Shown here in pieces: positions 47,101 through 58,500 of a stretch of DNA of 64,000 nucleotides. Within the stretch, counting starts at the first letter, position 1, and the number at the start of each line of letters is the position of its first letter. Under the pieces are notes generated by a model. That model saw nothing but the letters and a program-made list of their open reading frames with translations, was not told the origin of the DNA and ran no database searches. The stretch is from the NCBI RefSeq assembly GCF_021347895.1, contig NC_067126.1, forward strand, positions 35,228,482-35,292,481. Direction: 5' to 3'. Made by a program: the position numbers and the translations under genes. The DNA is from Acanthochromis polyacanthus (Eukaryota > Chordata > Actinopteri > Pomacentridae).

Positions 47101-48572
47101 GTGAATTTTCTTAAGAAACACTTTTAGCATTTCTTTTTCCACTAAAAAATGTTTAAAAAAATTCTAAAAAAAATGTTGAAAATGTGGACATCAGAAGTTT
47201 CACTGTGAATATATATATATTTTTTCCACATTTTCAAACTTTAAACCGGGTCACTTTTGACCCGCAGGACAACACAAGGGTTAATAGAAGAGAAAAAACC
47301 CGACTGTCTAAGGTTTCTAAAACGTGATTTTCTATCCCTGCAGCGATGGTCCTCCTCAAAAGATCCCGAGCTCCAGTTTTCAAAGCAGATCGGCCGTTCT
47401 TATTTCTACTGCGACAGGTTCACACAGGTATTTACTTCACATCATACAGATGTTTTAAATGTTTTAGTCAAGAAAAGCACCCTAGTCAGGGAAAGCCGTT
47501 TGACATTTTAGATTTAGGATGAAAATAAGTAGATCTTTGAATGAGTTGCGCTGATCAGACAGACACCATAGAAATACTCAGTGGAGTAGAAAGATTTGAG
47601 CTGAAAATAGTCTGATAAATATTTCCTAAACATCTATAAATAGTGTAAGAAATGACTGAGCCTTTTTCAGAACCTACTATAGCAGAGCTGAGTGACAAAT
47701 TAAAGGAAAAGCCAACATGAAGTGTCTCCCAGAACAGCTTCAGTACATCTGAGCAAGTCTCTGGAGCGATGGAGCTCCTGTCCTCTGAAGGATGTTCCTT
47801 CATCTGGTGTTCTGATGATGGAGAGGCTGGTCTAAGATCATCCCGGAGACGCCTCTCTCCTTAGAATAGAAATGTTTAGATTAAAGGCGATCGCTCAGAA
47901 CAACTTTGTATTTATTAGTAGTGACTAATCAACCAGCCAGCAGAAGAGAGACACCAGAGTCCCTCACTGTAGGGCTCAGGAGTTGGCTTTTTTCCTTTGT
48001 CATCTGTCTGTATATATATGTGTGAAATGTTTATGCCAGAAACGGACGAACACGTCTTTAGTTCTGGTCAGTATGCCAGGCTGGACAAAAAAAAAAGTTC
48101 ATTTAATGCTTTTTACAACATAAACAAATGTGCTGAAGGATAGATCAGCTGGTTGAACAGGTGACCCATAAACAGTTAGCCCCTGATGGTCTGGCTTCTA
48201 TTCCAGCTCAGGGCTCTTTACTGCAGGTCTTCACCCATTCTTCTCCCTACTTTCCTGTCTAATAAAGCCAAAAAGGAACTTTAAATTATAGATACATAGA
48301 TCAGATTCCAGACAGCCGTTGTTTCTGCACATTTCTTTTCTTAAAGTGTGCAGATTTGAGTATTTCTGATTTAGCCCCCCCTAGTGGTAGCATAACAGAC
48401 AGATGAGCCAACTAACTCCAACTCATAAAATCAGAACAAATTCAAATGTGTTTAAAACAAAAAAGATAAATGCCTGCCAGTTTGTAAATCGCTCTTTTTT
48501 TCTGTGCTCTGCATTTCAGGATCCATCTTGTTTATGGGCCGAGTGATGAATCCAGCAGAGCAGACGCCCTAA
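41109..48572 (+). CDS. serpine3: SERPINE3, secreted serine protease inhibitor (serpin), complete
   Basis: Coding exons: 41109-41373, 43230-43448, 44561-44803, 46171-46369, 46457-46557, 46638-46724, 47344-47427, 48520-48572. They total 1251 bp (416 residues plus stop), and every junction is GT-AG and in phase. The start ATG follows an acceptor at 40986 and opens a signal peptide (LPVASLLVCLWLAEGCHG). Serpin hallmarks in order: NLIMSPTSVSLSLALLQLG (helix B region), NTVAFRGVWQKQF (strand 3A), FNPTAADFTGIS, the reactive loop hinge EDGTKAAAAT, and the signature FKADRPFLFLL followed by GSILFMGRV. Counting P14 at the hinge Thr puts Arg-Ser at P1-P1', which predicts inhibition of trypsin-like proteases. 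Several N-glycosylation sequons (NTS, NSS, NTT, NFS) fit secretion. The target protease is not known to me. Position between fam124a and ints6 supports SERPINE3. Confidence 0.94.
42553..43063 (+). mobile_element. TTAA-type MITE, family 1, copy 4 (serpine3 intron 1)
   Basis: Starts TTAACCCTGGTGTCACCC (TTAA at 42553-42556) and ends gacaacaggagggttaa (TTAA at 43060-43063). It has a partly decayed central palindrome and lies about 170 bp before the second coding exon. Confidence 0.9.
43788..44332 (+). mobile_element. TTAA-type MITE, family 1, copy 5 (serpine3 intron 2)
   Basis: Starts TTAACACTCGTGTCGTCC and ends gacaacagaagggttaa. It has the best-preserved central hairpin of the family: arms 43957-43994 and 43996-44033 match at 36 of 38 positions, around tccagcgaaattcgctgga. 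Confidence 0.92.
45570..45594 (+). repeat. (CTAT)n microsatellite
   Basis: About six CTAT units lie in serpine3 intron 3 (44804-46170). Confidence 0.9.
46762..47284 (-). mobile_element. TTAA-type MITE, family 1, copy 6 (serpine3 intron 6)
   Basis: Starts TTAACCCTCCTGTTGTCC and ends ggacaacacaagggttaa, so it is opposite in orientation to copies 4 and 5. Only half of the central palindrome remains. It lies directly between the hinge exon and the reactive-site exon. Confidence 0.9.
47344..47427 (+). other. serpine3: serpine3 reactive-site exon
   Basis: It completes the hinge Ala, then encodes MVLLKR-SRAPVFKADRPF and LFLLRQVHTG. It contains the predicted Arg-Ser scissile bond and the serpin signature. 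Two GT donors follow, at 47418 and 47428; only the second keeps the frame into GSILFMGRV of the last exon. Confidence 0.9.
48135..48285 (+). mobile_element. Degenerate tRNA-derived SINE (serpine3 intron 7)
   Basis: An A-box-like tagatcagctggttgaacag is followed by a decayed B region (ggcttctattccagctc). The tail ctactttcctgtctaataaa resembles the tail of the tRNA-like modules at 27578-28972. It may be a relative of those modules. Confidence 0.5.
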
Positions 48573-48725
48573 AGGCTCTAAACAACACAGAACACTCACA
48601 TTCACACTCCTGCACCATTTCACCCACCGGTATTTATTGGACCAAAGGAGGGTCCACGGACACTTCAGGAAGAGGGACATTATTTTTGTACATATCTGTA
48701 AATAAAATTTTAATACGTTTTTACA
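48573..48725 (+). terminator. serpine3: serpine3 3' UTR and poly(A) signal
   Basis: AATAAA at 48701-48706 lies 129 bp after the TAA stop. It is followed by a G/T-rich element (gagtgttttgatcctttc). This is a very short 3' UTR. Confidence 0.75.
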
Positions 48726-48799
48726 CAACGAGTGTTTTGATCCTTTCTTCCATCTGTCTCTGTTGTTATTATTTATTATTATCAACAGAAACACCAAGA

Positions 48800-50235
48800 G
48801 TCAGATGTTTAAAGAACACTTTATTTACACGGCCCTTCACAGTGTAAAATAGAAATTTGATTCATGGAAATACTTACAAAAAGGCCATTTTCCACTGAAC
48901 ATTCTCTTTAAATAGTACTCTAGGGTTATTTACATCTTTACAGTGTATTCAAAATACTCTTTTGGTAGCGGCCTCTTCACAAACAAAGACAGTATGGCAG
49001 ATTTTGGTCCCTGTCCGAGGAGGGAACGGAAGAGGGCTGCCTCGAATCACAAACCAACTCCTGACCTCTCAGACCCTCATTCGGGTTTATTTGTGCACAT
49101 CTGAGAACACAGAACGAGCCTGAAGCCCCCCAATAAAGGAGGAAAATTAGCCACAAAAATGTACTTTTTCTTTTAAATTACATTAAATAAAGTTTCTCAA
49201 ATTTACACAAGTGCATTTCCGGTTCAGCGACCAGAGGTTGGTTTGAGATTCACGGCGGAGAGAGGGAGAGAGTTTAGGGAGTTTAAAGTCATTTGGCAGC
49301 GACCAGCCGGCATCCAGACCTCGGCTCGTCAACGCTCTAGCGGTTTGTTGCATATCAGCTGCTTCAGGCTGAAACAAAGATGAAGTCAGGGAGGGGAGTG
49401 CTCCAGTCTTATTGCTGATTCTGATGGAGTCAGTTCCTGAGCTTTTAGTCCCTGGATTCCAACATTAGTGACCAACGATGTCTCATCATTTGCTATTTTA
49501 CTTCATCTCTGAAAACCTGCTGGAGACAAACTTTTAAGTCTACAGTCTCCAGACGGTGGCGCCGTTTATCCCCAGGAGGGGACAGAAATCATTTCTTTGT
49601 CGTACTCTGAAGTTTCTGCTCAGTTCTAAAGAATTATCAGTGGACAGATTGGATCCTGGAGCCTCATTAGAGCTGATAAAGAGCAGAGGAGTGTTCCGTT
49701 AGTGGAGTGTAAGTCGAACAGAAACGAGACTCGCTGCCTCCTCAAAACGCCAAAACAAAGAGTAAGACCCAACGAGAAGGAAAGTGACTGAATTAAAGGC
49801 ATGAGGGGAGAAATCATGAGCATCTCTGCTGGATCCTGTTTGACCCTGAGTTGTCCAAAAACACCAAACCTCTCATAGCCGACCCCTTCCCACAGTCACC
49901 GATACAACATCACATCCAGACACACACCGCCATCAGCCCTGGTTTACTTCCTGTCTGGAGATCAGGTTTGTTAGTTAAAAACAAGAATATCTGATAAGAG
50001 GAGAAGAACCAGCAGCTGTGGACAAACATCTGACCTCTCCTTGCATAGGCAACACATCACCTGCAGCAGTAAATGCTTCCTGCTTGCGGACATCATCCGG
50101 TGTCAGAACTTCCTGTGTGGGGAAACAACAGAACCTCCACTGAACAGGCGACGGTTGGAGAGTCGGATGGTGCCTGGGCTCGTCTCTGCAGGGACGGGGT
50201 GCAGACGGTTTGTCGCCGGTCAGTTCGGTTTGGTC
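48800..50235 (-). terminator. ints6: ints6 3' UTR and poly(A) signal
   Basis: The minus-strand AATAAA lies at plus positions 48820-48825, with a G/T-rich stretch just downstream on that strand. The UTR of about 1.4 kb starts after the stop at 50236-50238. No repeats stand out inside it. A second minus-strand AATAAA at 48772-48777 could give a later end overlapping the serpine3 cleavage zone. Confidence 0.6.
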
Positions 50236-52532
50236 TCAGAGCGAGTCCACGTGGTTCATGCTGATGGATCTGTTGTGGATCTCCTCCAGGAAGTTCTCCA
50301 GCTGCTCGATGAGAACTCGCTTCTTGAACCTTCGCAGAGGAGAAACGACAAACGTGACATTCTGAAGCAAAAACGGCAGACTGGACCTGTTCTCATGAGC
50401 AGGTGAGCTTATTTAACCCTCCTGCTGTCCTCATTTACAGGCACCAAAAATATTGTTTCCTTGTCTGAAAAAAATACAAAAAAATCTGCAAAAGAAATCC
50501 CCCAAATTTGGCAAAAAAATTCTTTCAAATATTTTCAAAAAATTAGTAAAAACCTTTAAAAAAATCCTAAAAATATCTAAAGTGATTACATGTATATCAA
50601 TAAAAAAATTTCTGTGAATTTGCAAAACCTTCAGGAAGAAAATTCCAATAATTCCTTAAAAGTTTCTCTTCAGAAGTTTTGTTTTATTTTTTTTTAAAAA
50701 TCCCCCAAATTGGCAAGAAATTTTCAAAAAATAAGTAAAAATCTTCCAAAAAAATCCTAAAAACATCTAAAATGATTACATATGTCAATAAAACTTATAA
50801 TATTTTCTTTAAGAACATTCACAAAAAATCAACCAAAATCCAGTGAAATTCACTGGATTTTAGTTGATTTTTTGTGAATGTTCTTGAGAAACATTTATAA
50901 CATTTCTTTATTCCCCACAAAAAAAGTTCAAAGATTTCCTAAAGACATTGAAAATGTGGACATCAGAAGTTTCACTGTGAAAATATAGATTTGTTTCCAC
51001 ATTTTGAAAACAGGTCAATTTTGAGCCACAGGACAACACGAGGGTTACGCCACAAACTTCAGATGTTTCAGACGCAGAATTACAGTTTGCTCGAAGTCTA
51101 ATGTTCTACCTGGCTGCCTCTTTGATGATGTTCTGGAGGAAGATGAGCCGAGTGTCCAGAGTTCCCTGGATCTGCTTCAGGAGGAGGAAGATCTTCTCGT
51201 AGTCTGAAACAGAAAGGTAAATCATTATAGTAGAGTTTCTGGTTTAATTCTCTCTAAATGTGGTGGAATACTAAAAACTAACGAGGTAAAAGAAATGTAG
51301 TAATCAAGCCGAGTCATTATTTCTAATATATTGGCTGATTCATCTTTAAATCTGAGCTAAAAAGTCGAGAAGTTTCACATTAAAAGCTTCCAAAGTCCAA
51401 GATGACGTCATGAAATCTCACAGTGGAAACAACAGAAAAAAACAAAACAAACAAAAAAAACTAGAAAATCCTCTCATTTGAGAAGTCGGAACTTTATTTT
51501 CCTTTCTGTTTAATAATCATTCCATTCCCCAGCTGTTATTAATTCATCCGTTATCCTGGCGTTGGTTTTATCATCAGCCTCAGATGTTTAGTTGTTTATG
51601 CTTTCATTCTGTTTGTTTGTTTGCACTAAAACTCCCACACCCATCTTCATGATACCTGGTAAAGAGGTGGAGGATGGTTTCTGATGAGTGTATTGTAATT
51701 ATTAGTGAACATTTTCCACAGACATCCCTAAATGTCTACTAGATAACATCAGCTGTTCTATAGAAACATGTAAAAATACAGTTTTTTTTTTATAAATAGT
51801 GAAGCGTCAGAGCTGATTATTCAGAATAAATCAATGATCTGGGCCAACTTAAATCCTCAGTTTGCTGTTTTTGAGAAGAAGTTTCAGGTCAAATAGAGGT
51901 GGATGTTGAAGATTACACTTCTGTGGTTTCTGCTGAGAAAACAGGAGGAAAACGCAGAGAGGGAAGAGAAGCTGGTTTCTGTCCTGTTTTCTGGAAACAC
52001 ATAAACACTGTGTGGCAGCTTGTACTGGTAGGACATTTACCTCAACAGAACCGTAGAGGTTTGCTTGTGTTTCAGGCCCCGCTGTGAAGAACTATGAGAG
52101 TAAATCTGGTGAAATGTTTGCTTTGGTATCAACAGGATCAAACCTGGGAACCGTTACTGAACCCTCTATTTTCTGTTGGATACGTACGTCTGCCAGGTTT
52201 TCTGATCTCCTTGTTGATCAGCGCCCTCAGCTCGTTGTTGACCTTCGTCGTCTCCATGTGGATGTGCTTCTTCAGGGCTGCAGGCGACAGGTAGCGGCTC
52301 GGCTGATCCTCCATCAGAACCATCTCCGCTCCTCCGTCGCTGCCCAGCGGAGGCTCACCGGCCTGGGGTCGCCCGTTCTCCTCCTCGACCCGGTGATCGG
52401 TGTGGTTCTCCTGGAGGTCGGAGGACGGGTGTTCCCCGTCCGAGTCGGAGCTCCCGTCTGAGCCGTAGTGGTTCTGATTCAGGTGGTTGATGATCAGGTC
52501 TGGATCTGGAGCTCCGTCGCTCAGGTCCACGT
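50236..52532 (-). other. ints6: ints6 region coding the acidic linker and C-terminal domain
   Basis: Exon 52188-52532 encodes an acidic, Ser/Asp-rich linker (DGSSDSDGEHPSSDLQENH) and then VNNELRALINKEIRKPGR. Exon 51110-51203 gives HYEKIFLLLKQIQGTLDTR and more; exon 50236-50329 gives FKKRVLIEQLENFLEEIHNR and the end. This is the helical C-terminal domain shared by INTS6, INTS6L and SAGE1, which binds INTS3. The linker is the least conserved part. Confidence 0.85.
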
Positions 52533-55500
52533 CTGGAGAGAGATTCAAAAAGAGCCACAGAACGATCAAAAAATGGAACGACAGAAAACAGTTAACCCTC
52601 GTGTCGTCCTGCTGGTCGGATTGACCCGTTTTAAAGTTTGAAAATGTGGAAAAAAAAATATTTTCACAGTGAAACTTCTGATTTCAACATTTTCAACATT
52701 TTTGGGAAATCTTTGAACATTTTTTGGTGGAAAAAAAAGAAATGTTAAAAATGTTTCTTAAGAACATTCACACACACAAAAAAAATCAACCAAAATCCAG
52801 CGAATTTTACTGGATTCTGGTGGATTTTTTTGTGTGAATGTTCTTAAAGAAAATATTAGAAGTTTTACTGATTTATATATATATATATAGATATATAATC
52901 ACTTTAGATATTTTTAGGATTTTTTTGGAAGATTTTTACTCATTTTTTGAAAATTTCTTGCCAATTTGGGGGATTAAAAAAAAAACCTCTGAAGGGAAAC
53001 TTTTAAGGAATTATTGGATTTTTTTTCCTGAAGGTTTTGCAAATTTGGGGAAATTTTTTGCAGAAATTTAGGATTTTTTCAGACATGGAAACAATATTTT
53101 TTGGGGTCCATAAATGAAGACAACAGGAGGGTTAAAGCAGCGACCAAAGAGGACCAAAAACAGGGACTGAAGAGTGTCGTTCTAGACCAGGGAGTAAGAT
53201 GCAACTGGTGGGAAGTGATTCTGGAGAAGATTTGTCAAGTTTGAGAAAGAAAGTTGAGTTGGAGCAGCTGAAATGTAAAACAAAACAGTTTTAGAGTCAA
53301 ATGTCTTCACATCATGTATGATGGAAAGCAGAAACGGTCCTAGAAATGGAGCTAAACTATCAGAACATAAGATTAAAAAGATCAAGAATCTTTATTGTCA
53401 TTATTCAAGTAGTTCTCATCGGTCACTTGGTAATCAGCTAAAAAGTCAACATTAAAAGACGTGGACAGCAACACATACAGTGCATTAAAAAAAGTAAAAA
53501 TACATTAAAAGTAAGAATACACATGCATATGTGTGTAGCAGACTGATTAAAGGTTCAGGTTCAGTTCCATCTCAGAGTTTACTGCTCTGGGGAAAAAGCT
53601 GTTTCTCAATCTTTTAACACCTCAACCTTCTTTCGGAGGGCTAAACTGAGCAGCTAAAGTGTTTCCAACCATCAACAGACCAGTATAAAGGTTAGTAGTC
53701 GTATCCGTGTTGCCGTCGTGTCTCGGATCTCACCTGAGGAGGTTCTGGGGCTGGCCGGAGGGCTGACTGGAGGCGTGTAGGCTCGACCCAGACGCAGCAG
53801 AGGAGACATGCAGCGCCGCCTCTTGGGACCTCCACCCGGCATGTTGCTGCTGTCTCCGGGTCTCTTGCCCTTGTTCTGGGGGCCGGTGACAAACTCATCG
53901 GCCTCGTCGATCATCATGCCCTGAAGGAGAGGCAGGAAGAAGGTCAGCTTAGATGTTCTCAGCCCATATTCTTCATGTGTTAAGAAGTAGACCAGGGTGA
54001 GTGGGATTCACCTTCTTGTCCAGTTTGAACGGGTTTCCGAAGGTGTGCAACCGTTTGGGCTGTTCAGGATCGGCGTCTCGGAGAGGCTGAGGAGCAGCTT
54101 TCAGGAAGTCCTGGTAGTTTCCCATCTGGGCGATGGGCACGCTGTGGAACTGGTCTGTTCAGGAGATAAACCACCAACACGTGGAGATAGTAAATATTCT
54201 CACCAGGACATGATGTCTGAGCATCTTAAGGTACAACAGTGGTCTACCTGAGTCCTGCCCTCGCAGCGTACAGACGCTGGTGTTCAGCAGGTTCCTCCTC
54301 ATTCTGCTGAGCTGGTCCAGCAGGTGGCTGCGAGGGATGTCGTAGGGATTCCTCAAGCTCTGAGGCTTCAAGCCCTGAGGAGGACAGAAGGAGGAGAGAG
54401 GAGTTTATAGAGTAGAAATGGAAATGAAAGGCTAATGTGTGACTGGTAGAAATGAAGTAATGTACCTTGTTGAGCAGAGCCAGGTGGAAGCCCTGGAACT
54501 CTTTGGGGTTGAGCTCCAGAGTCGGAACATCTCCAGTCAGACTGTGCAGCTGCTGGATGAAATCCCTCCGCTGAGCCAGAGATATCCCTCCACCCCGCCA
54601 GCGCACTTTGATGCCGGCTTCTGATGGAGGTTTCTTACCGATCAAAGCAATGAGGCGGTCGTACTCGATTTTAGACTGGAGGAAAAGGAGCAGATTAATG
54701 AGAAGACTAGAATTACAGCCAAATGACTTTTAGCTACAATCACTGCTGTTCTTTATGCAGAAGAAAATAGTTGAAACACTTTAACACCCTCTATTTACCA
54801 TTTATGAGCAATATACAAAACTGAACCAAAGGTTTATAACAAACTATAATGTAGCTGAAAAATAATCTAATCTGAGCATTTATTAATGTATCAACATCTC
54901 CTGTGGGAATAAACAGATCATGTAATAATACAGAACAAGTTTTAATTACTCACAAGCTAACATTAATTAATGATTAACAGTCTTTATAGTCTCTGACAAC
55001 AATACGTTGGATTATAAACCAATTATTAACCCGTTGTGCTTCAGTGTTCCGCTGTGGAACACTTTGAGATCTGCATAAGCATTTCCTTAAATGTCTTAAG
55101 CTGCAAACGCGATTATACAAACACTATGCGTCGATGGAAAGCTTAGATTCTCATGAATCCGCCGGTATAAACCACTTTCAGATGCGATTACCACAGCGGG
55201 TAATATAAACACATTTGTCCGACAAACAACAAATATTCATCCATCCGTTCTCTGTACACGGCTTCAACGTACACAGCGAGACTCACATTTCCGGGTTCAT
55301 TATTACACACAGATGAAAATATTCCACAAAAAACGGCCATAATCCAACCTTAGACATCCAGACGAAACAAGCTAGTAAAATATTTTGTCCAAAACATGTC
55401 CTGAAGTCGGTATATAATCCACGAATAGGTCGTTTTCGAGGAAATGCACCTCGCGATGCGCGTCTAATATTCCCTGTATTTCTCGTCATATTTTTATTTA

Positions 55501-58500
55501 CAAATAAAATATTAGCGATTTTTTTGTACTGACAATGGCTGGAATTGACTGCAGCTTATAGGGTTAAGTACTGATAGATAGATTAGACAGATAAATCGAT
55601 GCTGCATAGGTGGAAATACAACACTAGTTTCTTTACATGCATACCCCAAAACAATTATTTTTCCAGATAAATCTGCTGTAAAAGACTAAAGTTTCACCTC
55701 TTAATTGAACTGATTTCATAAAACAAACAAAAAATTATCAATCTAGAAAATCCACAAATGTGATCAGGAATAAAGCAGATAAATGCTCCAAACCCTACAG
55801 CCCCCGGACCGACCTGCTGGCTGAGCTTCTTCAGGTAGGAAACCACGCTGTAGCTCAGACCGTACTCCATGTTGTCGGCCAGCAGGTTCGGCGCTCCCAT
55901 GATCCTCAGCGCCTTCCTCAGGGACTGTGGACATAAAAACAGGAATAAGAACAGAACATTTTTGCCCTCCGCGTGCTGAAGAACGCTGCCGTCTACTGAC
56001 CCCGATGTAATACGGAGGCATGGTCTTCAGGTAGTTCTCGAAGGACTGACGCCATTTGATGGTGGGCTTGAACTTGTGCACTTTGATCAAGTCGTCTGCA
56101 GGAAGAAAAACCGGTGAGAACAGACTGGAAATGAGACGTTCATCTACAACATAAAACCTCCCGGATATTCACGTTACTCAGCAGAGAAATTCCACATTTT
56201 GTTCTCAGCCTGCTTCAGACTTTAACAGACTCCGACCATAAAATAACCGACAGTCCAACATGCAGGGAGGTGGACTGGAAGGGGAAGCTGAGTTAGTTGT
56301 AGGTTTCTGTGTTAGACTGAAAGAAGGCATTCATGACTGAAGGTATCAGGATATGGACTGACTGGTTGTAAACTGTGGTGATTTCTGTACATCTCCATCT
56401 GTTTTACCTTTGTGGAATAAATAAAAAGCCCAAAAATAATGTTTTCGTAGACTAAAAGACTGAGTTGATGATGGCAATGTCTCATCTGTAGAAGTGATCT
56501 AACAGCAGCACAGTGACAGAAAACATGACGGAGGACACCGGACAGATCCAGACGTCTTACCCAGAAGGGGCAGCAGAACGGGGTAGTTGTAGGGCATTAC
56601 AAACAGGTTGACACAGTTCAGAGCGGTGCTGGCCTTCAGGTAGCCAAAGGGTTGCCCCAAGTCGCTGTACTTGGCACTGTTACACACAAACACCTGGAAG
56701 ACGGAGAGGAGCCGATAAATGAGAGGTTAACCTGAAATGAAAGTGGCTCCATCAGCTTCTGTTTGTCAGTCTGATGGTTCACCTGAGGGGAAAAGAAGCC
56801 CAAACCCTTTACTTCACAGTGTTTACCTGCAGCCGATGCGTCTACACAGGACCAAATCTATCACCATTTCCATCTTTTTATTTACTCTAATTTCCCATAT
56901 AGACACACACAGGCCAGTATAAGATCCTACCACCTGACAGGAAAGATGAGCAACAAAGAAACTGCTCTGAGATTTTTCTTCCAGCAGCAGGACGGCAGTG
57001 TAAAACTGAACCTGAGGCTGGTAGAGGAGAGACAGTCGGACCTAAATCTAAAGGTTGAATCTCTGTTGCTCTGAAGGGAATGTTTACAGCAGCATGTTGT
57101 CCTTCTATCATCTTAACACGCCTTTGGTCACAACTTATATTTTAAGAGTTAATCTTCCTCTCTTTCCATTTATTAAACCCCTAAAAACTAGTCTGTGTAT
57201 CAAAGTTTAATATTTAGAGGTTTCTTCCATGAAAATAACTAGGGATGTCCGTCAACAAAATGATCTTCTGGGTGCAGATTTCTGCTCCAACGTTAGTTCC
57301 TGTGTGATGGTGGTGTACCTGCCAGCAGGTGTGTGGGGATTTCCTCTCCAGGATGTACTGCGTTAGTGGCGAAGGCTCCAGCTCGTACTTATCAAAGGGC
57401 ACCTTGTCTATGACCATGGGCTCAGCGTCCAGACAGGAGAAGCGTACGTGGGGGTGGGCTGAGCGTGGAGGCTGTGGGGGACAGAAACAGTAAAATACAA
57501 GAATTACATTAATAAAGGAACATTAAACTATATTAATAATAATAACTGCAGAAATGTAAAACTAAATATTCAACATCAAAGCAGCAAAACTGCTCGACTG
57601 TAACACGGACAGACTTCATTTTGTGCTTCCAGACGTAGTTAGTATTTATTTAAGTTTACAACTCGCTTTTTTACTCTTTTATGTTCAAAGGAGATTGTTT
57701 TGGTGCAGGACAGCAGTCTGTCTTTTTGGATGATAAACAAAGAAGATGTTTCTATAGCTCACATTTATTTTCATTTCTATTTTTCTTCATGTGCCAGTTT
57801 TTAGAAATAACTAAATTTGTAAATCTGTACCAGTCAAAGTTTGTTCATGTAGCCCTGTACAACAGCCCAAAAGGTGACCAAAGTGTTTCACAGTAAACAA
57901 CAAGAAAATAACTGAAATACTGCACACATAACTAGAAAAGCACTCGGAGAGCGCATACCTCCACCATGCCGTTTGTCTGTCTGTCTGTGTGTGTGTGTGT
58001 GTGTCTGTGTGTGTGTGTGTGTCTGTTTGTCTGTTAACAGCATAACTCAAAAAGTCATGGACGGATTTTCACCAAATTTTTACAGGATGTCCGGAAGAGC
58101 AAGAGTAAGAATCGATTAGATTTTGGAGGTGATCCGAATCACCGTCTGGATCCAGGAATTTTTTGCTCTTAAGGACATCCTGTAAAAATTTGGTGAAAAT
58201 CCGTCCATGACTTTTTGAGTTATGCTGTTAACAGACAAACAGACACACACACACACACAGACACACACACACACACACACACAGACGGACAGACAAACAA
58301 ACTCCAGTGATTACATAACCTCCTGGCGGCGGTAATAATGTGAAAATGTGCTGCTAAATTTGCCAGATATTTGGCCCTCGTAAATCTTTTTAAATTGTCT
58401 GAAACTACACTTATTATTACTATCATAGGAGCTTTTTCTGTTGAGTGTAAACACGTAGCTTTAAAGTCCTAGTCTATTTCATTTTTTGTTGTTTTATTAT

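Noticed and set aside
50810..50886. Compensatory base changes in MITE palindromes as evidence of selected RNA structure
   Set aside because: Each change is a CpG to TpG or CpA transition in its own arm, which ordinary deamination explains.
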